From assembly GCF_014650815.1 (NCBI RefSeq), contig NZ_BMVR01000005.1:503484-567483 (forward strand): DNA of 64,000 bases, read 5' to 3'. Below the pieces are notes generated by a model, which ran no database searches, was not told the DNA's origin, and saw only the letters and a program-made list of their open reading frames with translations. Below are positions 55,551 to 63,279 of the stretch, one piece after another (position 1 is the stretch's first letter; each line of letters starts with the position of its first letter). This DNA comes from Streptomyces flavofungini. GTDB taxonomy: Bacteria; Actinomycetota; Actinomycetes; Streptomycetales; Streptomycetaceae. The translations under genes were made by a program, and so were the position numbers.

Positions 55551-56213
55551 TTGCACCGCCGCCGTCGCTCCGCGCTCGTCCTCTCCGCCGCAGCCCTCGT
55601 CGCGGCCCCGCTCCTGACCGCCTGCGGCAACGACGCGCACCCCGGTGCCGCCGCCGTCGTCGGCGACCAGCGCATCACGGTCGCGCAACTGGAGAACCGG
55701 GTGAACGAGGTGCGCTCCGCACAGCGGGACGCCCTGCCGGACGACAAGCAGTACGAGCAGGTCATCGCCAAGACCGGCGGCCTGACCCGCAGCACCCTGC
55801 ACACCATGGTCCTCGACAAGGTCCTGCACCGGGCCGCGCGGGACGCCGGGGTGAGCGTCACGCGCAAGGAGATCCAGACCATGCGCGGGCAACTGGAACA
55901 GCAGGCGGGCGGCAGGAAGGCCCTGGAGGCGGGCTGGCTGCAGCAGTACAGCGTCGCGCCCAAGCACCTCGACGACAGCATCCGCACCGAGATCGAGGCC
56001 CAGAAGCTCGCCCGCGAACTGGGCGCGGACATGAACGCCCAGGACGGCCAGAACGCCTTCTGGGCCACCCTGTCCAAGACCTCCAAGAAGCTCGACGTCG
56101 ACCTGAACCCGCGCTACGGCACCTGGGACGTCAAGACCAGCAAGCGCGCGGACCTCCGGACGCCGTGGGTGCGCGAGGTGTCGGGCGGCGGGACGGCACG
56201 GGCAGCGGCGTAG
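55551..56213 (+). CDS. SurA-N-like lipoprotein
   Basis: 220 residues. TTG start at 55551 with GGAGG spaced 6 bp, giving LHRRRRSALVLSAAALVAAPLLTAC with lipobox LTAC. Residues ~35-150 resemble the SurA N-terminal chaperone module (VGDQRITVAQLENRVNEV, then LTRSTLHTMVLDKVLHRAARDAGVSVTRKEIQTMRGQLE). No parvulin PPIase domain is seen. It probably acts in folding exported proteins outside the membrane. It precedes mazG, as in other Streptomyces from memory. Confidence 0.88.
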   Translation: MHRRRRSALVLSAAALVAAPLLTACGNDAHPGAAAVVGDQRITVAQLENRVNEVRSAQRDALPDDKQYEQVIAKTGGLTRSTLHTMVLDKVLHRAARDAGVSVTRKEIQTMRGQLEQQAGGRKALEAGWLQQYSVAPKHLDDSIRTEIEAQKLARELGADMNAQDGQNAFWATLSKTSKKLDVDLNPRYGTWDVKTSKRADLRTPWVREVSGGGTARAAA

Positions 56214-56281
56214 CGACCGACAGCGCTGTCGGCGTTGGCGGCAACGGCGGCAATGTCAGTGGGTTGGGTTACGTTCGGGAC

Positions 56282-57253
56282 GTGAACGAGATCGAGACCG
56301 AGCCCGGCCGAGTGGTGCTGCTCACCACCAGTCACCGTGTCGCCCCCGGCCTGCTGTCCTGGGCGGCCTGGCGGCTGCTGCACGACGCGGACGAGGTCCT
56401 GTGCGCCGACGCGACCCACCCGCAGCTTCCGTACCTGCGGGAGGCGGGCGTCGAGGTCAAGCAGGCGTCGCCGACCGCCGAGGAACTGGTGCGGGCGTGC
56501 GCCGGCGGCCGCACGGTCCTGGTCATCGCCACGGCCGAGGGCGACCGCCCGCTCACGGACGGCCTGGCACGGCTCGCGGGCTCGGGCCGGGTGCAGATGC
56601 CGGACCTGGAACTGCTCCCCGGTTCGTACGACCTGCCGGGCGCCCGCCTCCTCGACCTCGTCCAGGTCATGGACCGCATCCGCGCCGACTGCCCCTGGTC
56701 GTCGCGGCAGACCCACCAGAGCCTCGCGAAGTACGGCATCGAGGAGGCGTACGAACTGGTCGAGGCCATCGAGGAGGGCGACAGGGACGAGCTCCGCGAG
56801 GAGCTGGGCGACGTCCTGCTCCAGGTGGTCTTCCACGCGCGGATCGCCGAGGAGGACGAGGACGAGCCGTTCTCCGTGGACGACGTGGTGGGCACCATCG
56901 TGGACAAGCTGATCCACCGCCACCCCCATGTCTTCGGCGACGAAACGGCGACCACGCCGGAAGAGGTCAAGGCGCACTGGCTGCGCACCAAGGCGATAGA
57001 GAAACAACGCGACTCCGTCACCGAGGGCATCCCCCTGGGCCAGCCCGGCCTGGCCCTCGCCGCGAAGCTGTCCTCCCGCGTCCGCACGGCAGGCCTCGAC
57101 GTCCCGCTGCCCACGGGGGAGGGCGTGGGGTACGAACTGCTCGCGATGGCCGTCCGCGCGGAGGCCGAGGGCACGGACCCGGAGGCGGCACTGCGGGCGG
57201 CGGCCCGCGCGTATCGGGACGCGGTACGCGCGGTGGAGGCGCCCGGGGCTTAG
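56282..57253 (+). CDS. mazG: Nucleoside triphosphate pyrophosphohydrolase (MazG)
   Basis: 323 residues. A diverged N-terminal Rossmann-like domain of about 110 residues (VVLLTTSHRVAPGLLSWA...) of the long actinobacterial MazG form is followed by the MazG fold: LDLVQVMDRIRADCPWSSRQTHQSLAKYGIEEAYELVEAIEEGD, then the metal box REELGDVLLQVVFHARIAEE. It cleaves dNTPs/NTPs to NMP, sanitising the pool. GTG at 56282; the ribosome site is weak and other starts are possible. It ends in the palindromic element at 57251. Confidence 0.92.
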   Translation: MNEIETEPGRVVLLTTSHRVAPGLLSWAAWRLLHDADEVLCADATHPQLPYLREAGVEVKQASPTAEELVRACAGGRTVLVIATAEGDRPLTDGLARLAGSGRVQMPDLELLPGSYDLPGARLLDLVQVMDRIRADCPWSSRQTHQSLAKYGIEEAYELVEAIEEGDRDELREELGDVLLQVVFHARIAEEDEDEPFSVDDVVGTIVDKLIHRHPHVFGDETATTPEEVKAHWLRTKAIEKQRDSVTEGIPLGQPGLALAAKLSSRVRTAGLDVPLPTGEGVGYELLAMAVRAEAEGTDPEAALRAAARAYRDAVRAVEAPGA

Positions 57254-57300
57254 GGCCTGTCCGGCTCCTTCCTCCACGCCGAACCATCGGACACGCCCTA
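57251..57300 (+). terminator. Inverted repeat at the mazG stop
   Basis: TAGGGCCTGTCCG and CGGACACGCCCTA form a 13-bp stem with one mismatch around a 24-nt loop. The left arm includes the mazG TAG. The same GGGCGTGTCCG type of sequence is common in Streptomyces intergenic DNA. Confidence 0.6.
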
Positions 57301-57389
57301 GTACGGTTGCTTCCTGGGGGCGTTCCGGGCTCGCTCGCGCAGCCGAATCCGGCCCCGCTGAGCGGGAGTTGCGGCCCGAGGAGGCGACG

Positions 57390-59201
57390 GTGTACTGCCC
57401 GGAGTGCCGAGAGGAGTCGGACGACGACAACCTCTGCACGGAGTGCGGCTACGACATCAACGTGCCGGCGTTCAACCGCCCGGCCACCGGACCGCATCCG
57501 TCCGGGCATCCGCTTGCCGTACCGCTGCAGACCGTGACGCGGAACACCGTCATCGGCGACTCGGCGGGCCCGGTGATCCAGGCCGGCACCATCGCGGGTG
57601 ACGTCACCGTCCACACCGCCGCCATCCCCGGCCCGGCCCCGGCCGACAGCTGGCCCCCCGTCGGACGGCTGCGCCGCCTGTGGTTCGGCGTGCGCCCCAC
57701 GAGCCGCTTCGGGGACGAGCCGAGCCTCCCGCCGTACGTGCGGCGGGACTGCGACGAAGAGTTGCGCTCCCTCGTCACCCGCGGCCTGCGCGAAGGCGGC
57801 CTGATCGTCGTCACCGGCGGGCCCTTGTCCGGCAAGACGACGACGGCCTGGGCCGCGCTGTGCGCCGGCGCCGCGCTGGCGCCAGAGCCGCGCGTGCACG
57901 CCCCGCACCCGGGTGCGGACCTGCGGGACGTCGCGTCCGAGCTGCGCGGCCACACCGGCCACCACGTCCTCTGGCTCGACGAACTGGAGGGCCATCTCGG
58001 CCCGCAGGGCCTCACCGCGGCGCTCCTGTCCAGGCTCACCCAGGAGCAGGTCCTCGTCCTCGCCACCATGCGCGACAAGGCGTACGACGAGCACCGCTTC
58101 GGCGGCGGCCCCGCCGCCCGGGTCCTGAGCGGCGCCCGCACCGTCGAGCTGAGCCGCGGCTGGAGCGAGGCCGAACTGGCACGGCTCGGGCAGGCCGACG
58201 ACCCGCGCCTCACGGACGCCACGAAGTGGCGCGGCGGCCGTGGCGTCACCGAATACCTGGCCCTGGGCCCGGAGCTGTGGGACGAGTGGCGCAGGGCCCG
58301 ACGCCCACAGGCGCACCCGCGCGGCCACCTACTGGTGCGCGCGGCCGTCGACTTCGCGCGCTGCGGTCTCGAACAGGACATCCCGCTGACGATGCTGCAC
58401 GCGATCAGTGTGTCCTACGACCTGCACGAGGCCCCCGGCGGTGAGGAGCGCAGGGACGAGTCGGTCGAGGACAACCTCGCCTGGGCCACCAAGCTGCGGT
58501 ACGAGGCGACCGGATTGCTGGTGCCCGGGGCGAAGGCGGGCGCCTACCGGGCGTACGGCTCCCTCGTGGCGGACGCCGTGCGGTCCGGAGAGCTCGGGGC
58601 GGTGCCGGACTGGCTGTGGCTCGGCGTGGCCAAAGGGGCGAGCGATTACGGGTTCGACCTCGCACCCGTGCTCGCCGCATGCCGTGCCGCCACGGAGCCT
58701 CGGGTGGCCGCGGGCGACGTCGACGCGTACGTCCTGCTCGGCTTCGTCACGGAGCGCGCGGGCGATGTGTCGGAGGCGGAGGTCTTGTACCGCAAGGCCG
58801 CCGACCGGGGCAACGGCCTGGCCTGCGATCGACTCGGCCACATCCTCGCGGGTCGCGGTGCCGCCGTGGAAGCGATCACGTACCTGGAGAAGGCAGCCGA
58901 GGCGGGCTGGAAGGCGGCGTACGTCACCCTGGGCAAGCTGCACCGCGACCGCGCCCGGCACTGGCTCACCAAGGGCGCGGAGGCCGGGAACCCTCGGGCG
59001 GCCTTCCACCTGGCCGAGCTGGTGCTGCGGCCGGGGGGCGTGGACCGGGCGGTCCGCTGGTACCACGCGGCGGCCGAGGCCGGAGATCTCGACGCCGCCT
59101 TCGCCCTGCACGCCCTGCGGGTCGGGATCACCGCCACCCCCAATCCCGCGGAGCCCCCCGGCAGGCCCGCGGAGCCCCCCGAGCCCCCAGGGCCGCGCTA
59201 G
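57390..59201 (+). CDS. Zinc-ribbon STAND-like P-loop protein with Sel1/TPR repeats and RHIM-like motif
   Basis: 603 residues. 1-20: a zinc ribbon (C3xxC6, C16xxC19). 52-75: the motif NTVIGDSAGPVIQAGTIAGD, whose centre V62-I-Q-A-G66 resembles the amyloid-forming RHIM core (I/V-Q-x-G) known in bacterial STAND signalling. 140-330: a P-loop NTPase with Walker A GGPLSGKTT (143-151) and Walker B HVLWLDELEG (192-201). 470-590: Sel1/TPR-type repeats (YRKAADRGNGLACDRLGHIL, YLEKAAEAGWKAAYVTLGKL, WYHAAAEAGDLDAAFAL). GTG at 57390 with GAGGAGG spaced 5 bp. Likely an NLR-type signalling ATPase; cytosolic. The effector partner is not in the window. Confidence 0.82.
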   Translation: MYCPECREESDDDNLCTECGYDINVPAFNRPATGPHPSGHPLAVPLQTVTRNTVIGDSAGPVIQAGTIAGDVTVHTAAIPGPAPADSWPPVGRLRRLWFGVRPTSRFGDEPSLPPYVRRDCDEELRSLVTRGLREGGLIVVTGGPLSGKTTTAWAALCAGAALAPEPRVHAPHPGADLRDVASELRGHTGHHVLWLDELEGHLGPQGLTAALLSRLTQEQVLVLATMRDKAYDEHRFGGGPAARVLSGARTVELSRGWSEAELARLGQADDPRLTDATKWRGGRGVTEYLALGPELWDEWRRARRPQAHPRGHLLVRAAVDFARCGLEQDIPLTMLHAISVSYDLHEAPGGEERRDESVEDNLAWATKLRYEATGLLVPGAKAGAYRAYGSLVADAVRSGELGAVPDWLWLGVAKGASDYGFDLAPVLAACRAATEPRVAAGDVDAYVLLGFVTERAGDVSEAEVLYRKAADRGNGLACDRLGHILAGRGAAVEAITYLEKAAEAGWKAAYVTLGKLHRDRARHWLTKGAEAGNPRAAFHLAELVLRPGGVDRAVRWYHAAAEAGDLDAAFALHALRVGITATPNPAEPPGRPAEPPEPPGPR

Positions 59202-59230
59202 CCCTGCCCCGGGCCGGATACGGTCGACCC

Positions 59231-60517
59231 ATGCACGACCAGCCCCCGTCCGCCTGCCCCCACGGCGGCCCCGCCGCGCCGCGGCCCTCCGCGCCCGACC
59301 TCTTCACGTGGGAGTTCGCGTCCAACCCCTACCCCGCGTACTCCTGGCTCCGCGAGCACGCCCCCGTGCACCGCACCGAGCTGCCGAGCGGGGTGGAGGC
59401 CTGGCTGGTGACGCGGTACGCGGACGCCCGGCAGGCCCTCGCCGACCAGCGGCTCAGCAAGAACCCGGCGCACCACGACGAACCCGCGCACGCCAAGGGC
59501 AAGACGGGCATCCCGGGCGAGCGCAAGGCCGAGCTGATGACGCATCTGCTCAACATCGACCCGCCGGACCACACCCGCCTGCGCCGCCTGGTGTCGAAGG
59601 CGTTCACCCCGCGCCGGGTGGCCGAATTCGCGCCCCGCGTGCAGGAGCTGACGGACCAGCTCATCGACCGGTTCGGGGAGAAGGGCGAAGCCGACCTCAT
59701 CCACGAGTTCGCCTTCCCGCTCCCCATCTACGCGATCTGCGACCTGCTGGGCGTCCCGCGCGAGGACCAGGACGACTTCCGGGACTGGGCGGGCATGATG
59801 ATCCGGCACGGCGGCGGCCCCCGGGGCGGGGTCGCGCGGTCGGTGAAGAAGATGCGGAACTATCTCGCCGACCTCATCCACCGCAAGCGGGCCGACCCGG
59901 GCGACGACCTCATCTCGGGGCTCATCCGCGCCTCCGACCACGGCGAGCACCTCACCGAGAACGAGGCCGCAGCCATGGCCTTCATCCTGCTCTTCGCCGG
60001 TTTCGAGACGACCGTCAACCTCATCGGGAACGGGACGTACGCGCTGCTGACCCACCCCGAGCAGCGCGCCGAGCTGCAGCGCTCCCTGGGGGCGGGGGAG
60101 ACCGCGCTCCTGGAGACCGGCGTCGAGGAACTGCTCCGCTTCGACGGGCCCGTTGAGCTCGCCACCTGGCGCTTCGCCACCGAACCGCTGCGCATCGGCG
60201 GCCAGGACATCGCCGCGGGCGACCCCGTCCTGGTCGTCCTCGCCGCCGCCGACCGCGACCCGGCCCGCTTCCCCGACCCCGATCTCCTGGACCTGTCCCG
60301 GGTCGACAACCAGCACCTCGGATACGGCCACGGCATCCACTACTGCCTCGGCGCCCCGCTGGCCCGGCTGGAGGGCCAGACGGCGCTGGCGACGCTCCTA
60401 CGCAGACTGCCGGACCTCCAACTGGCCGTCGAGCCGGAGGAGTTGCGGTGGCGCGGCGGGCTCATCATGCGTGGCCTGCGCACACTGCCGGTGACGTTCA
60501 CGCCGCCCGGCCGCTGA
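59231..60517 (+). CDS. Cytochrome P450, probably CYP107U-type
   Basis: 428 residues. The I-helix oxygen-binding motif is FAGFETTVNLIGN, the ExxR motif lies in GVEELLRFDGP, and the heme loop is YGHGIHYCLGAPLARLEG with the thiolate Cys. Soluble bacterial class. From memory, S. coelicolor has CYP107U1 at the same position between mazG-like genes and rpf, and it is needed for sporulation; the match by position is good but the subfamily name needs a search. ATG at 59231. Confidence 0.93.
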   Translation: MHDQPPSACPHGGPAAPRPSAPDLFTWEFASNPYPAYSWLREHAPVHRTELPSGVEAWLVTRYADARQALADQRLSKNPAHHDEPAHAKGKTGIPGERKAELMTHLLNIDPPDHTRLRRLVSKAFTPRRVAEFAPRVQELTDQLIDRFGEKGEADLIHEFAFPLPIYAICDLLGVPREDQDDFRDWAGMMIRHGGGPRGGVARSVKKMRNYLADLIHRKRADPGDDLISGLIRASDHGEHLTENEAAAMAFILLFAGFETTVNLIGNGTYALLTHPEQRAELQRSLGAGETALLETGVEELLRFDGPVELATWRFATEPLRIGGQDIAAGDPVLVVLAAADRDPARFPDPDLLDLSRVDNQHLGYGHGIHYCLGAPLARLEGQTALATLLRRLPDLQLAVEPEELRWRGGLIMRGLRTLPVTFTPPGR

Positions 60518-60685
60518 CGGGGCGTCCGGCACTCGTCTGACGTACCGTCAAGACTGTGACTTTCACGTGATCTGCGCTGCATCGACTTGTGACTGACGTT
60601 CGACTGCGGCTACGTTCACGACGGCTCGGCACCCCTCGGCACCATGGGTCACAGCCGTTCTTGTCGTCGCTCGAAAGGCACGTGC

Positions 60686-61792
60686 ATGCTCTCCGGTCAA
60701 GGCCGTCACCGCCGTCCCCGTCAGGCCCCGGCGATAGTCGTCGCGGCGGGCGTCACCGGATCCGCCATCGCCATCCCGCTGCTCGGCGCCACGGGCGCGC
60801 ACGCGGCGGACGCCACGACGTGGGACAAGGTCGCGGAGTGCGAGAGCGGCGGCGCGTGGAGCGCCAAGGGCGACGGGTACTACGGCGGCCTGCAGCTCAC
60901 GCAGGAGACCTGGGAGAACTACGGCGGCCTCGCCTACGCGCCGAGCGCCGACCAGGCGAGCCGCTCCCAGCAGATCGCCGTCGCCGACAAGATCCTGGCC
61001 GACCAGGGCCCCGCCGCGTGGCCGAACTGCGGCCCGACCGCGGGCCTCAGCAAGGACGGCAAGGCCGCCGACGTCGACCCGGGCCTCCCGGTCGCGCCGA
61101 CCGAGTCCGCCGAGCCGTCCGACGACGCCAAGGACGAGAAGGACGGCAAGAGCGACAAGGACGGCGAGAAGAGCGACAAGGACGCCGAGGACGCCAAGGA
61201 CGCCGAGGACGCCAAGGACTCGGTCGGCGCGGACGACAAGGACGCCACGGGCAAGGAAAGCGGCAAACACCGCAAGCCCGACAACTCCGGCTCGACCGGC
61301 GAGGGTGACGACGCCGAAAAGGGCAAGGAGAGCGGCAAGAAGGGCAACAAGGGGGAGCGGGGCGCGGACGAGGACGGCAAGTCCGGCGACGGCGGCACCG
61401 CTTCGCCCGACGCCGAGTCCGAGGCGGGCCGCGAGCCATCGGGCTCCGACGACTCCGAGGACCCGTCGTCCGATTCCCCCTCGGGCCGCCACCGCGGCTC
61501 CAGTGCCGACGAGGCCGACAAGAGCGGGAAGGGCGACGCGGGTTCCGCGGGACGCCACGCGTCGCGCGGTGAGGGGCGCGACGCGCGTGACGCGACCGAC
61601 CCCGCGAGCACCTACACGGTCCGCTCCGGCGACAACCTCTCGCAGATCGCCGACCGGCACGACCTTGACGGCGGCTGGTCCACTCTGTACGCCGAGAACA
61701 AGCGCACCGTCGGCGGTGACCCGGATCTCATCCTGCCCGGTCAGCGACTCGACCTGAGTGCGGACCAGGCCGCCGAAGCAGACCGGAAGTAG
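60686..61792 (+). CDS. rpfC: Resuscitation-promoting factor with LysM (probably RpfC)
   Basis: 368 residues. Signal peptide (VVAAGVTGSAIAIPLLGATGAHAA). Transglycosylase-like Rpf domain (WDKVAECESGGAWSAKGDGYYGGLQLTQETW) with the catalytic Glu in AECESGG. A long Asp/Lys/Glu/Ser-rich spacer (about 130-310) containing AEDAKDAEDAKD repeats. C-terminal LysM (YTVRSGDNLSQIADRHDL). It cleaves peptidoglycan to wake spores and cells. ATG at 60686 with AAAGG upstream. The spacer is unusually long and charged compared with the next gene. Confidence 0.9.
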   Translation: MLSGQGRHRRPRQAPAIVVAAGVTGSAIAIPLLGATGAHAADATTWDKVAECESGGAWSAKGDGYYGGLQLTQETWENYGGLAYAPSADQASRSQQIAVADKILADQGPAAWPNCGPTAGLSKDGKAADVDPGLPVAPTESAEPSDDAKDEKDGKSDKDGEKSDKDAEDAKDAEDAKDSVGADDKDATGKESGKHRKPDNSGSTGEGDDAEKGKESGKKGNKGERGADEDGKSGDGGTASPDAESEAGREPSGSDDSEDPSSDSPSGRHRGSSADEADKSGKGDAGSAGRHASRGEGRDARDATDPASTYTVRSGDNLSQIADRHDLDGGWSTLYAENKRTVGGDPDLILPGQRLDLSADQAAEADRK

Positions 61793-61892
61793 ACATTCCA
61801 GGGCGGAAGTTGACCGGCGGTTCGCGTTGAATGTCCGGGTTAAAGACGGTGAGAGGCAAGTGAGAGATGGGTCTCAGAAGCCCTGATCGTCT

Positions 61893-61922
61893 TTGAAATT
61901 CCGGTGATTGCCTGTCTACGGT
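61893..61922 (+). promoter_or_regulatory. Candidate rpfA promoter
   Basis: TTGAAA (61893-61898) and TACGGT (61917-61922) are 18 bp apart. Transcription would begin at about 61929, just at the 5' edge of the riboswitch fold. Confidence 0.5.
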
Positions 61923-61929
61923 CGTGACC

Positions 61930-62125
61930 GCTCGCCACAGCGGGCCCCGCCGGTCGGTACGCCGAATCCTGCCAACGGCCGGACGGGAACAGTCGTCGCT
62001 TCGAGCGCCGAAGGCAGGAGCGGGGGACCCAAGGTAAGCGCCGGGCCCGCGCGTTGAACGGCAGCAGCCGTGCGACGCGAGGAGGACCGGCTAGGGGTGA
62101 AGTCGTGCGGAAGCCGTACGACCGG
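61930..62125 (+). ncRNA. ydaO-type c-di-AMP riboswitch upstream of rpfA
   Basis: Hallmarks of the ydaO/yuaA class are present: GCCGAATCCTGCC (about 61960), its distal partner GGCAGGAGC with GGGGGACCCAAGGT (about 62011-62036), and GGGGTGAAGTCG (about 62093). From memory, Streptomyces rpfA is controlled by this riboswitch, with c-di-AMP turning the gene off. The boundaries are approximate. Confidence 0.85.
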
Positions 62126-62184
62126 GCACTCACCCGCCCGAACCCGACAGCTCACCTCGCAGGCGTCGGTGAGGGGATCACTCC

Positions 62185-62919
62185 ATGCTGTTTTCCGGCA
62201 AGGGCAAGCACCGCCGTCCGACCGCTGTCGACAAGGCCACCCGTGCCGCCACCGTGGTCGGCGTCACCGGCGCCGCTGTCGCCGCCCCGCTGATGGCCGC
62301 CGGCACCGCCAACGCCGCCACCGCCGACCAGTGGGACCGGGTCGCCCAGTGCGAGGCCGGCGGCAACTGGTCCATCAACACCGGCAACGGCTACTACGGC
62401 GGTCTGCAGTTCTCGGCCTCCACCTGGGCCGCGTACGGCGGCACCAAGTACGCCGCGACCGCCAACCAGGCCACCAAGGCCCAGCAGATCGAGATCGGCG
62501 AGAAGGTCCTCGCGGGCCAGGGCAAGGGTGCCTGGCCGAGCTGTGGCGTGGGCCTCACCGGCGCCGCGTACAACGGTGGCGGTGCCGAGCAGCCGAAGCC
62601 GCAGCAGCAGCCCCAGCAGCAGGCCAAGCCCCAGCAGCAGCCGCAGCAGCAGGCCCAGCCCCAGCAGCAGGCCAAGCCGCAGCCGAAGCCGCAGCAGGCC
62701 GCCCCGCAGACCGAGTCGAAGAAGACCGTCGAGACCCCGACCGGCAAGGTCGTGAAGAAGGGCGACGGCGAGTACAAGGTCAAGACCGGCGACACCCTCT
62801 CCAAGATCGCCGAGGAGCACGACGTCAAGGGCGGCTGGCACAAGGTGTACAAGCTCAACGGCGACATCATCGCCGACGCCGACGTGATCTACCCGGGCCA
62901 GCAGCTGCACCTCAGCTGA
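62185..62919 (+). CDS. rpfA: Resuscitation-promoting factor with LysM (probably RpfA)
   Basis: 244 residues. Signal peptide (AATVVGVTGAAVAAPLMAAGTANAA). Rpf transglycosylase domain (WDRVAQCEAGGNWSINTGNGYYGGLQFSASTW) with Glu in AQCEAGG. Pro/Gln/Lys-rich spacer made of QQQAKPQQQP units (about 135-175). C-terminal LysM (YKVKTGDTLSKIAEEHDVKGG). It remodels the spore or hyphal wall. The ATG at 62185 is preceded by GAGGGG. The c-di-AMP riboswitch lies in its leader. Terminated by the 18-bp hairpin at 62963. Confidence 0.93.
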   Translation: MLFSGKGKHRRPTAVDKATRAATVVGVTGAAVAAPLMAAGTANAATADQWDRVAQCEAGGNWSINTGNGYYGGLQFSASTWAAYGGTKYAATANQATKAQQIEIGEKVLAGQGKGAWPSCGVGLTGAAYNGGGAEQPKPQQQPQQQAKPQQQPQQQAQPQQQAKPQPKPQQAAPQTESKKTVETPTGKVVKKGDGEYKVKTGDTLSKIAEEHDVKGGWHKVYKLNGDIIADADVIYPGQQLHLS

Positions 62920-63279
62920 CGCTGAGCCCCGCCGCCTCGCCCTCCCCGTCCCCACGGGTCTCCCTCGCCCCGGTGCGTACCCCCCGTACGCACCGGGGCG
63001 AGGTGCTGTCCGGGGGCGGCCGCGCGGCGGGTGTCCCGGTCCGGGAGTACGCCCAGGGCGAAGCTACCGGTCGGTAAGAACCTTGGGTTACGTCCGGATT
63101 CCCTGGGAATTGGCCCGATGGCCGTCCCACGGGGCGGGCGGTCGGCTGGCCGAAGCTCCCGGGCCCGTTAGGCTCAGGAGACGCAGGGCCGATGAAGACC
63201 ATGCAAGCCATGCGCAAGCCCGCGCCCCCAGTGGTGCACGCCATGCGCCCCTAGCGTCACATCCCATAAGGAGATGCTC
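62920..63279. other. 360-bp intergenic region, rpfA/eno
   Basis: It contains the rpfA terminator and, further on, the presumed eno promoter (TAGGCT at about 63171 may be a -10). No gene is supported. Confidence 0.55.
62963..63003 (+). terminator. Terminator after rpfA
   Basis: A perfect 18-bp stem CCTCGCCCCGGTGCGTAC/GTACGCACCGGGGCGAGG with a 5-nt loop. Confidence 0.85.

Larger units (their letters stand above)
61793..62184. other. 392-bp intergenic region with c-di-AMP riboswitch
   Basis: It contains the candidate promoter (61893-61922), the riboswitch and the leader of rpfA. No gene is supported. Confidence 0.6.
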
